In this document: in pieces, positions 9,319-20,151 of the stretch
Position numbering within the stretch: position 1 is the stretch's first letter
How the letters are laid out: each line of letters starts with the position of its first letter
NCBI RefSeq assembly: GCF_021030645.1
Contig: NZ_JACGCJ010000008.1
Span: forward strand, 30,946 to 94,945
Reading direction: 5' to 3'
Length of the DNA stretch: 64,000 bases
Source of the DNA: Agrilactobacillus fermenti
Lineage (GTDB): Bacteria; Bacillota; Bacilli; Lactobacillales; Lactobacillaceae
Program-made: the position numbers and the translations under genes
The notes under the pieces: generated by a model
Seen by the model: only the letters and a program-made list of their open reading frames with translations
Databases searched by the model: none
What the model was told of the DNA's origin: nothing

Positions 9319-10701
9319 TCACTTTTGCGGAAATTTCACCGTAAAGGTGGTCCCGGCAGCTTTTGTGCTGGAGACAATTAATTGGCCATGATGGAGCTGA
9401 ATGACTTTATAGGCGATGGCGAGCCCTAGGCCACTATGATTGCGAGCCGCGCGGGATTGATCCGATTGATAAAAGCGGTCAAAGATCTTTTGTTGCTCAT
9501 TGGCTGAGATTGGGGGGCCAAAGTTGGTGATCGCCACAGCAATTGCATTGGCGGTCGTCGTTAATTGAACGACAATGTCACTCGCAGCTGGCGCGTAACG
9601 GATCGCGTTAGTCAGCAGATTCTGCCAAACTTGAAATAGTAAATCCTGATTACCCGTGATCGTCGCCTTTTTTAAGCGGGCATCCACGAAAAGATCTTTT
9701 TCATCTAATTGATAGGAAAAGGTTCGAATAACTTCACGTAGTTGCTGATCTAGCTCAATGGCTTGCTGAAAGTCCAAAGTAGCTTCTTGATCTAGAGTTG
9801 CTAACAATAGGAGGTTTTTCGTTAAAGCTGAGAGCCGTTTGGTTTCAGAGCGGATGATTTCAACAGCTTGTGCTTTCTGCTGGGGACTGATTTTCGCATC
9901 GGCCAACTGGTCAGCGTAGCCATTTAAAGCGGCTAGAGGGGATTGTAAGTCGTGGGAGACATTAGCCACAAATTCATTACGGCTGCGCTCTACTTGCGCT
10001 AATTGCTGTGTCATAGTTTTGAAACTAGTGGTTAATTGACCAATTTCATCGCTGCCATGGTCGGCCAAATGAACTTGAAAGTCGCCGCTAGCAATGTGAC
10101 TGGTTGCCTGTGTCAGTTGCTTGAGCGGATGAACTAGTCGCCGTTCAGCCACGATGATCAATAGGAAAAGGCCTAGAAGACTGCTGATCACACCGATCAA
10201 CACAAGATAGCCGCGGAGTTCACCAAACTGGGCATTGGCATTAGGTCGAATGAAGAGGGCTTGCTTATTTTTTAAAGGAACACCGATCGTATTATGGATA
10301 TCATTGGCAAAAAAGCCGGTGATGAGTGGGCCGTGGTCATACTGACGAATCCCATGATAAACATGACCAGATTGGACTTGTTCACGGGCACTGGCATTAA
10401 GCTGAGCAATGCGAAAGGGTTCACCGTAATAGTGGGGCTGGGCTTTGTTCGTATAAACAGCTAAATCATAACCAGTTTTGGCAACACTTTTAAGATAATT
10501 CGGACCTTCATTTTTAGGAAGGTGGTTATAAAAGCGTTGGACATTTTTAGCGATGGCAGTTATTTTAGCATCATTTTTGGGCTTTAGGACGTGATGATAG
10601 TATTGATTGGCTACCAAGAAACCAATGCCAAAACTAAAAATCAAAATGAGACAGGTCCACATAATAACTTTGTGGGAAAGACTGCGTTTAAATATGCTCA
10701 T
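9319..10701 (-). CDS. hssS: Haem-sensing histidine kinase HssS
   Basis: 460 residues. Membrane helix ~13-33, extracellular sensor ~34-165, second helix ~166-186, HAMP ~187-240, phospho-acceptor His250 in FVANVSHDLQSPL, then HATPase_c with the N box (QNLLTNAIRYA) and GLGLAI G box. The sensor carries strings shared with staphylococcal HssS as I remember it: YYGEPFR (91-97), YHGI (115-118), ITGFF (127-131) and IRPNANAQFGELR (151-163). This makes HssS more likely than a generic kinase. Its ATG overlaps the end of hssR (ATGA). It should autophosphorylate when haem accumulates and pass phosphate to HssR. Confidence 0.87.
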   Translation of the reverse strand: MSIFKRSLSHKVIMWTCLILIFSFGIGFLVANQYYHHVLKPKNDAKITAIAKNVQRFYNHLPKNEGPNYLKSVAKTGYDLAVYTNKAQPHYYGEPFRIAQLNASAREQVQSGHVYHGIRQYDHGPLITGFFANDIHNTIGVPLKNKQALFIRPNANAQFGELRGYLVLIGVISSLLGLFLLIIVAERRLVHPLKQLTQATSHIASGDFQVHLADHGSDEIGQLTTSFKTMTQQLAQVERSRNEFVANVSHDLQSPLAALNGYADQLADAKISPQQKAQAVEIIRSETKRLSALTKNLLLLATLDQEATLDFQQAIELDQQLREVIRTFSYQLDEKDLFVDARLKKATITGNQDLLFQVWQNLLTNAIRYAPAASDIVVQLTTTANAIAVAITNFGPPISANEQQKIFDRFYQSDQSRAARNHSGLGLAIAYKVIQLHHGQLIVSSTKAAGTTFTVKFPQK

Positions 10702-11372
10702 CCCTGCACCTCGAGGCGATAACCTAAGCCTCTAACAGTAACGATACGCACAGTTTGATCATCGGCAAGATGATCGCGCAGCCGTTTGATATGGACATCT
10801 ACGGTACGGTCAGAGCCTTCGTAATCTGCCCCCCAAATGTTAGTCAGTAATTGATCCCGGTTAAAAATCTGATTGGGATGTTGCGCTAAACTTTCTAACA
10901 CTTCAAACTCTTTACGGGGCAAGAACAACTCTTGATCTCCCTTGGTCAGACTGTAGTTATTGATATCTAAAACCAAGTCGCCCACGGTAAGCTTTGTTTG
11001 GGTATCACCTTGGTAACGGCGGAAAAGAGCCTGCATTTTAAATAGTAATTCACGGATATCAAAGGGTTTCGTTAAATAGTCATCAGCCCCAGCTTCATAA
11101 CCTTGCTGTTTATCAAAAATATCACTTTTAGCGGTCAAAATTAAAATAGGCAGTTCCTTTTTTTGCGTGCGGATGACTTTGGTGACAGCGAAGCCATCTT
11201 TTTTTGGCATCATAACATCTAGAATAGCCATATCGATCGGTTCTTGCGTGCCAACTTGAACGGCTTGGGCGCCATCATTGGCTGTCAAGACGGTATAACC
11301 CTGCTCAGATAGCTGCTTTTTGACCAATAAGCGGAGGTCAGCGTTGTCGTCGGCAATTAAAATTGTTCTCAT
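10698..11372 (-). CDS. hssR: Haem-response regulator HssR (OmpR/PhoB type)
   Basis: 224 residues. Receiver domain ~1-120 with acidic pocket Asp8-Asp9, phospho-acceptor Asp52 (AILDVMMPKKDG), Thr at LILTAKS and Lys in YLTKPF. Winged-helix DNA-binding domain ~125-222 with the conserved IWGADYEGSDRTVDVHIKRLR block. ATG follows AGGAGG by 6 nt. First gene of the leftward hssR-hssS-hrtB-hrtA group; expected to activate hrtBA through the repeat at 9283-9302. Confidence 0.87.
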   Translation of the reverse strand: MRTILIADDNADLRLLVKKQLSEQGYTVLTANDGAQAVQVGTQEPIDMAILDVMMPKKDGFAVTKVIRTQKKELPILILTAKSDIFDKQQGYEAGADDYLTKPFDIRELLFKMQALFRRYQGDTQTKLTVGDLVLDINNYSLTKGDQELFLPRKEFEVLESLAQHPNQIFNRDQLLTNIWGADYEGSDRTVDVHIKRLRDHLADDQTVRIVTVRGLGYRLEVQG

Positions 11373-11425
11373 ATTTTTCCTCCTGAGGGGATCGTGGATT
11401 TATGTAGGACAGTAATGATGCTTAA

Positions 11426-11454
11426 AGTATAGCGATAATCGGGTATTTTAACAA
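11426..11454 (-). promoter_or_regulatory. hssR promoter
   Basis: Minus strand TTGTTA (11454-11449), 17-nt spacer, TATACT (11431-11426), about 55 nt before the hssR start. The -35 hexamer overlaps the first PurBox-like site of the divergent pur promoter. Confidence 0.65.
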
Positions 11455-11550
11455 AACACGAACATTATAATTAAATTAATGTAATAATGTTTGTAAAAAC
11501 TATTGACAATTATTAAGTTGACCTTTAGACTGAAAACACAAACATTAGAA
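11451..11550 (+). promoter_or_regulatory. pur operon promoter with three PurBox-like sites
   Basis: Promoter TTGACA (11503-11508), 17 nt, TAGACT (11526-11531). PurBox-like sites resembling the Bacillus PurR consensus AWWWCCGAACWWT: AACACGAACATTAT at about 11455-11468, an inverted partner ATAATGTTTGT at 11484-11494 forming near-perfect arms with it, and a third in the direct orientation, AACACAAACATTAG at about 11535-11548, over the start region. The pair of inverted boxes with ~15 nt between arms is the PurR arrangement in Firmicutes. In lactic acid bacteria PurR can be an activator, so the sign of control is not decided. Confidence 0.7.
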
Positions 11551-11561
11551 AAGAGGTCGTG

Positions 11562-12053
11562 ATGGTGGTATCTGTTGCAATTGTGATGGGATCAAAGTCT
11601 GACTGGGATACGATGAAATTGGCAGCCGAACAATTAACTGAACTTGGTGTGCCATTTTCTAAGCAAGTTATCTCAGCCCACCGAATGCCCGATGAAATGA
11701 TGGATTTTGCGGATAAGGCTCGTGATAATGGGCTTAAAGTGATTATTGCCGGTGCTGGGGGTGCGGCACATTTACCCGGGATGATCGCGGCAAAGACTAC
11801 GTTGCCAGTGATCGGGGTACCAATAAAAACACGAACATTAAATGGCCTGGATTCGTTGCTGTCCATCGTACAAATGCCGGCAGGTGTGCCAGTCGCAACC
11901 GTAGCGATCGGTTCGGCAGGCGCCCGCAATGCAGCGCTATTGGCTGCCTCAATTTTAAGTGTGACGGATACAGCTCTTACCCAGCGCCTACTTGAATTTC
12001 GTCAGACCCAACATCAATCCTCAGTAGAAAGCAGTGAGCAGCTTGTTGAATAA
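11562..12053 (+). CDS. purE: N5-carboxyaminoimidazole ribonucleotide mutase PurE
   Basis: 163 residues from ATG 11562 (RBS AGAGG 5 nt upstream; an in-frame GTG at 11559 is also possible). Class I PurE: moves the carboxyl group of N5-CAIR to give CAIR, working after PurK. Motifs [16 protein letters not shown] (catalytic His), [12 protein letters not shown] and GVPI are present. First gene of the purine operon. Confidence 0.95.
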   Translation: MVVSVAIVMGSKSDWDTMKLAAEQLTELGVPFSKQVISAHRMPDEMMDFADKARDNGLKVIIAGAGGAAHLPGMIAAKTTLPVIGVPIKTRTLNGLDSLLSIVQMPAGVPVATVAIGSAGARNAALLAASILSVTDTALTQRLLEFRQTQHQSSVESSEQLVE

Positions 12054-13188
12054 TGATGTGATTTTACCGCCTGCTACCATTGGAATTATCGGTGGCGGTC
12101 AACTTGGTCAAATGCTGGCTTTAAGTGCTAAAAGTATGGGCTACAAAGTGGGCATTCTGGATCCAACACCAGATGCACCCGCAGCTCAAGTCAGCGACTT
12201 TCAAATCGTGGCTGCCTATGAAGACCAAGCTGCTATGGATGAACTGATCCAGCGTTGTGATGTCTTGACTTATGAGTTTGAAAATGTTGCTACGACAACT
12301 CTTAAGTCACTTTCAAGCCGACAATTGCCCCAAGGTGTTGACCTATTAGCTATTACATCTGACCGGTTAAATGAAAAGAATTTTTTACGCCAACATCAGT
12401 TACCCACGGTTGCCTTTGCGGCTGTGAATGATGACCATAGTTTTGAAGCGGCTGTCAGGTCTGTTGGTTTGCCCGCAATTTTGAAAACAACGAGTGGCGG
12501 CTATGATGGGCATGGTCAAGTTGATATTAATACAGCTCGTGATTATGCAGCTGCCCAGGAACTGTATACCCAAACACCTTGTATTTTAGAAGCGCGGTTA
12601 GATTTTACTAAAGAGGTCTCAGTTATGGTGACCCGTACAGTAACAGGGAACGTTCGTGTTTTTCCGCTTTCAGAAAATCAGCATTCGGCTCACATTTTGC
12701 ATCGCAGCATTGTCCCTGCCCGCGTATCATCTGAGATCGTGCAGCAAGTGGTTCAAGCGGCCACCACGATTGCCAAAGGGTTAGAGCTGCGCGGTGTTTT
12801 AGGTATCGAATTTTTCGTGACTGAAGCCAATCAACTGGTAGTCAACGAACTCGCGCCACGGCCCCATAATTCTGGTCATTATAGTATTGAAGCCTGCAAT
12901 GTTTCTCAATTTGAAGCCCACATTCGCAGTATTTGTGGGTTGCCGATTCCAGAAATTCGGCAAATACAACCAGCTGTAATGTTTAATCTGTTGGGTGAAG
13001 AGTTAAGTCTTGCCCGGCAGCAATTACCACAGCACCCAGAGTGGCATTTTCATGACTACGGCAAAGCAGAGATTCGGCCGCAACGCAAACTAGGTCATGT
13101 GACGATTCTAGGGCCAGAACTCAGTCCCTTGATCACAGCTGCTTTAGCATTTGAAAAACAAGATAAAGGAGTGCCAAACGTTGACTAA
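12034..13188 (+). CDS. purK: N5-carboxyaminoimidazole ribonucleotide synthase PurK
   Basis: 384 residues, ATP-grasp enzyme that carboxylates AIR with bicarbonate and [15 protein letters not shown] nucleotide-binding start, [16 protein letters not shown]-grasp loop, [15 protein letters not shown] metal-binding block. The frame overlaps purE by 20 nt; the start is uncertain (GTG 12034 or TTG 12043/12046) and no strong binding site is visible, consistent with translational coupling to purE. Confidence 0.93.
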   Translation: MSSLLNNDVILPPATIGIIGGGQLGQMLALSAKSMGYKVGILDPTPDAPAAQVSDFQIVAAYEDQAAMDELIQRCDVLTYEFENVATTTLKSLSSRQLPQGVDLLAITSDRLNEKNFLRQHQLPTVAFAAVNDDHSFEAAVRSVGLPAILKTTSGGYDGHGQVDINTARDYAAAQELYTQTPCILEARLDFTKEVSVMVTRTVTGNVRVFPLSENQHSAHILHRSIVPARVSSEIVQQVVQAATTIAKGLELRGVLGIEFFVTEANQLVVNELAPRPHNSGHYSIEACNVSQFEAHIRSICGLPIPEIRQIQPAVMFNLLGEELSLARQQLPQHPEWHFHDYGKAEIRPQRKLGHVTILGPELSPLITAALAFEKQDKGVPNVD

Positions 13189-13915
13189 GACAGAATTACT
13201 ATATGAAGGTAAAGCTAAAAAAATCTATGCCACTGAAGATCCTGAGGTTATTTTAGCGGTCTATAAGGATCAAGCCACGGCGCTAAATGGCAAAAAGAAG
13301 GTCAATGTGGCCCATAAAGGGACGTTGAATAATCAGATCACGAGTCATTTATTCAATTATTTAAAGGCCAACGGGGTTGCCTCACACTTCATTAAGCAGG
13401 TTTCAGCGACAGAACAATTGCTACATAAAGTTAAAATGATTCCCTTAGAAGTAGTTTTGCGTAACTTGGCTTCTGGGCATTTCGAAACCAAATTCGCGGT
13501 ACCGCACCTAATGCAATTTAATCGGCCTATCGTGGAATTTTATTACAAAAGTGATGCGTTAGATGATCCCTTTATCAACGATGCGCAGATCTTGGCGTTG
13601 GAGATTGCCACTGAAGCACAAATTGAAGCTTTGAAAACCAAAGCCCTATTAGTTAATCAAGTTTTGAAACAATTATTCGATCAATTGGGGATCACACTAG
13701 TGGATTTCAAACTGGAATTTGGTTTGACTAGTTCAGGAGAGATCCTTTTGGCTGATGAGCTGTCCCCAGATAATATGCGCTTGTTGGATAAAAAAACCCA
13801 GCAGTCCTTAGATAAAGATATTTTTCGCAAGGGGTTAGGGGATATGATCCCAGCCTATCAGGAAGTCTTACATCGTATTGAAGATAAGGAGCAAAATGCC
13901 AATGTACTTAGCTAA
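13181..13915 (+). CDS. purC: SAICAR synthase PurC
   Basis: 244 residues from TTG 13181, chosen because AAAGGAG (13165-13171) lies 9 nt upstream; it overlaps the purK stop by 8 nt. Joins aspartate to CAIR. Signatures: LLYEGKAKKIYAT, PLEVVLRNLASG, DFKLEFG and LLADELSPDNMRLL. Confidence 0.95.
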   Translation: MTKTELLYEGKAKKIYATEDPEVILAVYKDQATALNGKKKVNVAHKGTLNNQITSHLFNYLKANGVASHFIKQVSATEQLLHKVKMIPLEVVLRNLASGHFETKFAVPHLMQFNRPIVEFYYKSDALDDPFINDAQILALEIATEAQIEALKTKALLVNQVLKQLFDQLGITLVDFKLEFGLTSSGEILLADELSPDNMRLLDKKTQQSLDKDIFRKGLGDMIPAYQEVLHRIEDKEQNANVLS

Positions 13916-14156
13916 AATCTATGTGACTTATAAACCTTCGATTCTTGATCCCAAGGGCGAGAGCATCAAAGCGGCTCTACATCGGATGGACTATTCACAA
14001 GTTGAAAATGTCACCATGGGCAAATATTTTGAATTGCAGCTTGCGGCAGATACGAAAGATGTTGATGCCGTTGTGAAAGCCTTATGTGACCAATTGTTAG
14101 TCAACGTCAATATGGAAACCTATCGTTACGAAATCGAAGAAGTGGAGATGGCCTAA
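13896..14156 (+). CDS. purS: FGAM synthase small subunit PurS
   Basis: 86 residues from ATG 13896; a second ATG at 13902 is about equally placed relative to AAGGAG (13886-13891). PurS bridges PurQ and the short-form PurL in Gram-positive FGAM synthase. The KPSILDPKG motif near the start and the small two-layer fold length match the family. Its stop shares bases with the purQ ATG (TAATG). Confidence 0.93.
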   Translation: MPMYLAKIYVTYKPSILDPKGESIKAALHRMDYSQVENVTMGKYFELQLAADTKDVDAVVKALCDQLLVNVNMETYRYEIEEVEMA

Positions 14157-14809
14157 TGCGTTTTGCAGTGATCGTTTTCCCTGGTTCTAATTGTGATGCG
14201 GATATGTATTATGCCGTGCAAGACCAATTACAAGCTGAAGTGACCTATGTACCGCATACAGCTACTCAATTAAATGACATTGATGCGGTTTTGATTCCAG
14301 GTGGATTTTCCTACGGCGATTATTTACGAACGGGGGCCATTGCCCGGTTTGCACCGATTATGCCGGCAATCATTGATTTTGCCAATAACGGCGGCTTAGT
14401 TTTGGGCGTTTGTAATGGCTTTCAGATTTTAACGGAAGCTGGCTTATTACCAGGAGCATTGCATGAGAATAAGGATTTAGCTTTTATTTGTAAAGATGTT
14501 CAATTGACAGTGGCTAATCCTAACACGCCTTTTTCGAACCGTTTTGAAAAAGATGAGGTGATCACGTTACCTGTGGCTCATGGCGAAGGTAACTATTACT
14601 GTGATGCAGAAACGTTGGCACAGTTAGAAGCAAATCATCAAATCGTTTTTCGCTATCAAGATAATCCCAATGGTAGTGTGGCTGATATTGCAGGGATCTG
14701 CAATGAACGTGGCAATGTTTTAGGGATGATGCCTCACCCAGAGCGTGCGGTGGAAGCTATCTTAGGCAATACTGACGGGCAGCGTTTATTAAGTTCTTTG
14801 TTGCAATAG
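14156..14809 (+). CDS. purQ: FGAM synthase glutaminase subunit PurQ
   Basis: 217 residues, class I glutamine amidotransferase. Nucleophile Cys in GVCNGFQIL, His in VAHGEGNYY and the His-Glu pair in MMPHPERA. Supplies ammonia to PurL. Starts on the last base of the purS stop codon. Confidence 0.95.
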   Translation: MRFAVIVFPGSNCDADMYYAVQDQLQAEVTYVPHTATQLNDIDAVLIPGGFSYGDYLRTGAIARFAPIMPAIIDFANNGGLVLGVCNGFQILTEAGLLPGALHENKDLAFICKDVQLTVANPNTPFSNRFEKDEVITLPVAHGEGNYYCDAETLAQLEANHQIVFRYQDNPNGSVADIAGICNERGNVLGMMPHPERAVEAILGNTDGQRLLSSLLQ

Positions 14810-14848
14810 ACAGCAAATTTGAGTGAATTCAATTAAAGGAGTCCGGTT

Positions 14849-17074
14849 ATGATCGAATCAACGATGACTGAGCCAACGGCAAAAGAAATTCAAGCAACGA
14901 AATTATATCAATCCTGGGGTATGACGACTGAGGAGTACACACGTGCTTGTCGGTTATTAGATCGCTTACCAAATTATACGGAGACTGGTTTGTTTGCGGT
15001 AATGTGGAGTGAGCATTGTTCTTATAAGAATTCAAAGCCGGTTTTGAAACAATTCCCCACAACTGGCCCACAAGTGTTGCAGGGCCCTGGCGAAGGGGCG
15101 GGTATCGTTGATATTGGTGACGGTCAAGCAGTTGTCTTCAAAGCGGAAAGTCATAATCATCCGTCAGCCGTGGAGCCTTATGAGGGTGCAGCAACAGGTG
15201 TCGGCGGGATCATTCGCGATATTTTCTCTATGGGTGCTCAGCCCATCGCTATTTTGGATAGTTTGCGATTTGGTGAGTTGAATGATCCACGGACGAAATA
15301 TTTGGTTTCAGAAGTAGTCAAAGGGATTGCTGACTATGGTAACTGTATTGGGATTCCTACAGTTGGCGGTGAAACGACCTTTGACGCTTCTTATACGGCC
15401 AATCCTTTAGTGAATGCAATGTGTGTTGGTATTTTGAATCAAGCCGATATGCAAGTGGGTCAAGCGCGCGGTGAAGAAAACAGTATTATCTATGTTGGCG
15501 CTAAAACTGGTCGTGATGGCATTCATGGAGCAACGTTTGCTTCAGAAGAATTCAGCGATGACAACGAAAGTGATCGTTCAGCCGTCCAAGTCGGCGATCC
15601 ATTCATGGAGAAATTATTGATGGATGCTTGTTTAGAAGTGATCCGGCAGCATCAAGCAGCTTTGGTAGGGATTCAAGATATGGGGGCTGCGGGGCTGGTA
15701 TCATCTTCAGCGGAGATGGCTTCTAAGGCTGGGACAGGGATGATTTTAAATCTAGATCAGGTGCCAACACGTGAACCTAACATGACGCCTTATGAAATGA
15801 TGTTATCTGAGTCTCAAGAACGGATGCTTTTATGCGTGCGCAAGGGTTATGAACAAGAAATTTTTGATGTCTTTGCTAAATATGAATTAGATGCCGTCAA
15901 GATCGGTTATGTCACCGAAAGTAAACAGTATCAGCTATATCATCAAGGTCATTTAGTAACGGATGTGCCAGTGACTGCGTTGGTGGATGATGCCCCTGTT
16001 TATGAGCGGGAAAAGACGTTACCGGCACATTTACAAAATCCGACAACTACTCAATTCCAACCGGAGATCCAAGATTTTGCTGAAACGGTCTATCAGTTAC
16101 TCGGCCAAGCAACGATTGCATCTAAACGGGCGATTTATGAAACTTATGATTCTCAAGTAAAAACCAATACAGTGGTCAAACCAGGCGGCGATGCAGCCGC
16201 GCTACGGATTCGTGGTACCCGTAAAGCTTTAGCAATGACGATGGATGGCAATGCGCGTTATCTCTATTTAGACCCTAAAGTTGGCGGAGCGATTGCTGTA
16301 AGTGAGGCGGCACGTAATATTGTGGCCACTGGCGGCCAGCCTTTGGCAATTACAGACTGCTTGAATTTTGGCAATCCTGAAAAGCCTGATCATTTTTATG
16401 AGCTTGCTGAGGCAGCTGCTGGTATGTCGGCAGCTTGTGAAATGCTCAAGACCCCTGTGATTTCTGGGAATGTTTCACTTTATAACGAAACCAACGGTGA
16501 AGCAATCTACCCAACGCCAGTTGTGGGTATGGTGGGCTTGATCGAAGATTTAGAGCACATTACAACGATCGATTTCAAAAAAGCAGATGATCTCGTTTAT
16601 GTGATCGGTCAAACTAAGGACGATTTCAATGGCTCAGAAATCCAAAAATTACAGGCCGGCGCCATTAGCGGTAAGCTATTCCCATTTGACCTTGCTTATG
16701 AACAGGACATACAAGCTACTGTTTTAGCAGCGATTAAAACCGGTTTGATCCAAAGCGCCCATGATGTCTCTAAAGGTGGCTTGATGACGGCGTTATTGGA
16801 AAGCTGCTTTGCGGCTAAAACTGAATTGGGGCTTGAACTCACTTGGCAACACCCATTTGCTTGGCTGTTTGCTGAAACACAGTCACGCTTTGTTGTGACG
16901 GTAGATCCTAAGCAGCGGCTAGCTTTCGAAGCTCAAGTCAAACAGGCTGAACTAATTGGTCACGTTTCACGTGGAACAAAAGTAACCATTGCTGGAGACA
17001 GCCAAACAGCTACTATCGATTTACCTAAAGCTAAAGGGATTTTTGAAGGGAGTTTGCCATGTCTGCTGAAGTAA
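14849..17074 (+). CDS. purL: FGAM synthase large subunit PurL (short form)
   Basis: 741 residues, the size of the Gram-positive PurL that needs PurS and PurQ. Motifs [48 protein letters not shown] and [10 protein letters not shown] are visible in the expected order. ATG follows AAAGGAG by 7 nt. The end overlaps purF by 16 nt. Confidence 0.96.
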   Translation: MIESTMTEPTAKEIQATKLYQSWGMTTEEYTRACRLLDRLPNYTETGLFAVMWSEHCSYKNSKPVLKQFPTTGPQVLQGPGEGAGIVDIGDGQAVVFKAESHNHPSAVEPYEGAATGVGGIIRDIFSMGAQPIAILDSLRFGELNDPRTKYLVSEVVKGIADYGNCIGIPTVGGETTFDASYTANPLVNAMCVGILNQADMQVGQARGEENSIIYVGAKTGRDGIHGATFASEEFSDDNESDRSAVQVGDPFMEKLLMDACLEVIRQHQAALVGIQDMGAAGLVSSSAEMASKAGTGMILNLDQVPTREPNMTPYEMMLSESQERMLLCVRKGYEQEIFDVFAKYELDAVKIGYVTESKQYQLYHQGHLVTDVPVTALVDDAPVYEREKTLPAHLQNPTTTQFQPEIQDFAETVYQLLGQATIASKRAIYETYDSQVKTNTVVKPGGDAAALRIRGTRKALAMTMDGNARYLYLDPKVGGAIAVSEAARNIVATGGQPLAITDCLNFGNPEKPDHFYELAEAAAGMSAACEMLKTPVISGNVSLYNETNGEAIYPTPVVGMVGLIEDLEHITTIDFKKADDLVYVIGQTKDDFNGSEIQKLQAGAISGKLFPFDLAYEQDIQATVLAAIKTGLIQSAHDVSKGGLMTALLESCFAAKTELGLELTWQHPFAWLFAETQSRFVVTVDPKQRLAFEAQVKQAELIGHVSRGTKVTIAGDSQTATIDLPKAKGIFEGSLPCLLK

Positions 17075-18525
17075 GAAGTTTAAATGAAGAATGTGGCGTT
17101 TTCGGTATTTGGGGTGCCGATAATGCCAGTAATATTACTTACTACGGGCTGCATAGCCTACAGCATCGAGGCCAAGAGGGTGCGGGCATTACGTCTAATG
17201 ATCAAGGCACACTGCTCAATTACAAGGGCCTAGGGTTGTTGAGCCAGGTATTCAATGATCCTAAAAACTTAGCAAAACTGACGGGCCGGGCAGCGATCGG
17301 GCATGTGCGCTATACGACTGCTGGCGGTAAAAATTTTGATAATATTCAGCCTTTAATGTTTCGATTTTCCAATGGTGACATGGCCTTAGCACATAATGGC
17401 AATTTGACTAATGCGTTTAGTCTAAAAGAACATTTGGAGAATGAAGGCGCCATTTTTCATACCACTTCTGATACGGAAATTTTGATTCATTTACTTCGGC
17501 GTTCCTCACATACGGCTTTTCTAGATCAGTTGAAGGAATCCTTACGTACGGTTAAAGGCGGTTTTGCTTTTCTGTTGATGACCGAGAAAAAGCTCTATGC
17601 GGCTGTTGATCCCAATGGGTTACGGCCTCTGATCTTGGGGCAAACGACTGCTGGAGCATACGTCGTGGCTAGTGAAAGTTGCGCGTTAGACTCAGTAAAT
17701 GCAAAAATTATTCGCGATATTCAACCTGGCGAACTAATTATTATTGACGATACGGGCTATAAGGTCGATTATTACACGAAAGAAACACAACTGGCCGTTT
17801 GTTCAATGGAATATATCTACTTTGCCCGGCCAGATTCAGATATCCATGGGGTCAACGTTCACCACGCGCGCAAAACTATGGGCCGATTATTGGCTAAAGA
17901 GCAACCAGCTGATGCTGATATTGTGGTCGGTGTGCCGAATTCTTCTTTATCGGCTGCTTGGGGCTATGCTGAAGCCAGTGGAATTCCTTATGAAATGGGT
18001 CTGGTCAAAAATCAGTATATTGCCCGGACGTTTATTCAACCTAATCAAGACCTAAGAGAACGAAGTGTGCGGATGAAGCTTTCCGCTGTTCGTGGGGTCG
18101 TTGCGGGGAAGCGGGTTGTGTTAGTAGATGATTCGATTGTTCGCGGCACAACTTGTAAATATATTGTGCGGCTGCTGCTTGAAGCAGGTGCCAAAGAAGT
18201 ACATTTACGCATTGCTTCACCGGCTTTGAAGTTTCCTTGTTATTATGGCATCGACATTCAATCGACCAAGGATTTGATCGCAGCCCATCAGTCGATTCCA
18301 GAAATGAATCAAACATTCGGTTCTAAATCATTAGGTTTTTTAAGCGTGACTAGTTTGATCAAGGCGATAGGATTAAAGACGACTGCACCGAATGGCGGCT
18401 TATGTGTGGCATATTTTAATGGTGACTACCCAACGCCGCTTTATGACTTTGAAGCCGAATTACAAGCAGAATTACAACGATTACATGTCAAAGCACCGAA
18501 ACGACTGAAACAGGAGGTTTCCTAA
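17059..18525 (+). CDS. purF: Amidophosphoribosyltransferase PurF
   Basis: 488 residues; catalyses the first committed step, PRPP + glutamine to phosphoribosylamine. An 11-residue propeptide ([11 protein letters not shown]) precedes Cys12 of CGVFG, the N-terminal nucleophile exposed after processing. PRPP-binding loop [13 protein letters not shown] and glutaminase block [10 protein letters not shown] are present. Its position in the middle of the operon (after purL) is normal for Firmicutes. Confidence 0.96.
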   Translation: MSAEVRSLNEECGVFGIWGADNASNITYYGLHSLQHRGQEGAGITSNDQGTLLNYKGLGLLSQVFNDPKNLAKLTGRAAIGHVRYTTAGGKNFDNIQPLMFRFSNGDMALAHNGNLTNAFSLKEHLENEGAIFHTTSDTEILIHLLRRSSHTAFLDQLKESLRTVKGGFAFLLMTEKKLYAAVDPNGLRPLILGQTTAGAYVVASESCALDSVNAKIIRDIQPGELIIIDDTGYKVDYYTKETQLAVCSMEYIYFARPDSDIHGVNVHHARKTMGRLLAKEQPADADIVVGVPNSSLSAAWGYAEASGIPYEMGLVKNQYIARTFIQPNQDLRERSVRMKLSAVRGVVAGKRVVLVDDSIVRGTTCKYIVRLLLEAGAKEVHLRIASPALKFPCYYGIDIQSTKDLIAAHQSIPEMNQTFGSKSLGFLSVTSLIKAIGLKTTAPNGGLCVAYFNGDYPTPLYDFEAELQAELQRLHVKAPKRLKQEVS

Positions 18526-19571
18526 TGACCCAAGATGCCTATACTGCTGCTGGTGTGAATATTGCTGCTGGTGATGCTGCTGTCGCTAAAATCGCGCAAA
18601 TGACCGCTTCGACTCAAGACGCCAATGTACTCGCTGGTGTGGGTGGTTTTGGTTCCCTCTATGCGCTGCCTCGTGGCTACCAAGAACCGGTATTGGTATC
18701 TGGTAGTGACGGCGTCGGTACCAAATTGTTAGTGGCAATTGCGGCGAATAACTGTCATACCATCGGGCAGGATCTAGTCGCAATGTGTGTGAATGATATT
18801 GTGGCTCAAGGGGCAAAGCCGTTGTTTTTCCTAGACTATTTAGGCATTCATCAAGTTGATCCCGACCAAGTTGCCGCTATCGTTCAGGGAATTAAAAAGG
18901 CTTGTGAATTGAGCGATTTAAGCTTAATTGGCGGCGAAACAGCCGAAATGCCAGATATGTATGCACCTAAACATTACGATTTGGCGGGGTTTGCCACTGG
19001 TATCGTAGAGAAAGAACAACGCTTGCTGCCAGAGCACGTCGTGGCTGGTGATATTTTGTTAGGCTTACCGAGTTCAGGCTTGCATTCCAATGGGTATTCC
19101 TTAGTGCGCCAGATTTTATTCAAAGATCACAACTTTAAGTTAACCGATGATATTCCTGAACTAGGAACTGATGTCACAACGGCCTTATTAACGCCGACAC
19201 GAATATATGCCCGGCTGTTACAACCGTTATTGCAACAGCAATTATTGACTGGTGTGGCTCATATCACGGGTGGTGGCTTGGTGGAAAATTTGCCACGAAT
19301 CCTACCAGATCAATTAGCCGTCCAGATCGACCAAGATGCTTGGCAGGTACCTAAAATTTTTACCTGGTTACAAAAACTAGGGCACTTATCGGCTAAAGAT
19401 ATGTTACAAACTTTCAATTTGGGCATTGGTATAGTGTTAGTGGTCAAACCGGCACAGCGCGCTGAAGTTGAAGCAATATTACAAGCACAAGGCGAAACCT
19501 ACTATCAATTGGGACAAGTGGTACCCCGCCAAGAAGCAGCTGTGATCTTCACGGGGAGCAGCCAAATATGA
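18525..19571 (+). CDS. purM: AIR synthase PurM
   Basis: 348 residues. Motifs VSGSDGVGTKLLVA, MCVNDIVAQGAKPLFFLDYL, LIGGETAEMPDMY and AHITGGGLVENLPR identify phosphoribosylformylglycinamidine cyclo-ligase. Start coupled to purF by TAATG with CAGGAGG upstream. Confidence 0.96.
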   Translation: MTQDAYTAAGVNIAAGDAAVAKIAQMTASTQDANVLAGVGGFGSLYALPRGYQEPVLVSGSDGVGTKLLVAIAANNCHTIGQDLVAMCVNDIVAQGAKPLFFLDYLGIHQVDPDQVAAIVQGIKKACELSDLSLIGGETAEMPDMYAPKHYDLAGFATGIVEKEQRLLPEHVVAGDILLGLPSSGLHSNGYSLVRQILFKDHNFKLTDDIPELGTDVTTALLTPTRIYARLLQPLLQQQLLTGVAHITGGGLVENLPRILPDQLAVQIDQDAWQVPKIFTWLQKLGHLSAKDMLQTFNLGIGIVLVVKPAQRAEVEAILQAQGETYYQLGQVVPRQEAAVIFTGSSQI

Positions 19572-20146
19572 CGAAAAAAATTGCTATTTTTGCTTCCGGA
19601 ACGGGGACTAATTTTGTGGCTTTGGTGCAACAGCTTCAGCATTGGCGCTCAGATGTATCGATTGAGTTATTGATCTATGATCGCAAACAGGCTGCCGTAC
19701 ATCAGCGTAGTCAAGAACTAGGTGTACCTAGTGTTTATGTAAATTTCACGAAGTATGCTGACAAGTCGCAAGCAGAGACAGCAATGTTACAAGCGCTCAA
19801 GCAGCGCCATATCGATCTGATCTTGTTGGCGGGGTATATGCGGATTGTTGGCCCAACTTTGTTGAACGCTTATCAAGGCCACATTTTGAATATTCACCCA
19901 GCCTTACTACCAGCTTTTCCTGGTGCTCATGGGATCGAAGACGCCTTTAAAGCTGGTGTTAAAGTAACTGGTGTCACGATTCATTTTATTGACGCCGGGG
20001 TTGATTCAGGTCCGATCATCGCTCAAGAGACGGTACGCATTGACCCAACGGATACCTTAGCTACTTTAGAAAACCGCATTCACCAAATTGAGCATCAATT
20101 GTATCCTCGTGTTGTTAAAGAATTGATTACAGAAGGAGTCGTCTAA
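19568..20146 (+). CDS. purN: GAR formyltransferase PurN
   Basis: 192 residues, formyl-tetrahydrofolate dependent. [12 protein letters not shown] phosphate-binding loop, catalytic [15 protein letters not shown] and [13 protein letters not shown]. Overlaps purM by 4 nt (ATGA). Confidence 0.96.
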   Translation: MTKKIAIFASGTGTNFVALVQQLQHWRSDVSIELLIYDRKQAAVHQRSQELGVPSVYVNFTKYADKSQAETAMLQALKQRHIDLILLAGYMRIVGPTLLNAYQGHILNIHPALLPAFPGAHGIEDAFKAGVKVTGVTIHFIDAGVDSGPIIAQETVRIDPTDTLATLENRIHQIEHQLYPRVVKELITEGVV

Positions 20147-20151
20147 TTCTC

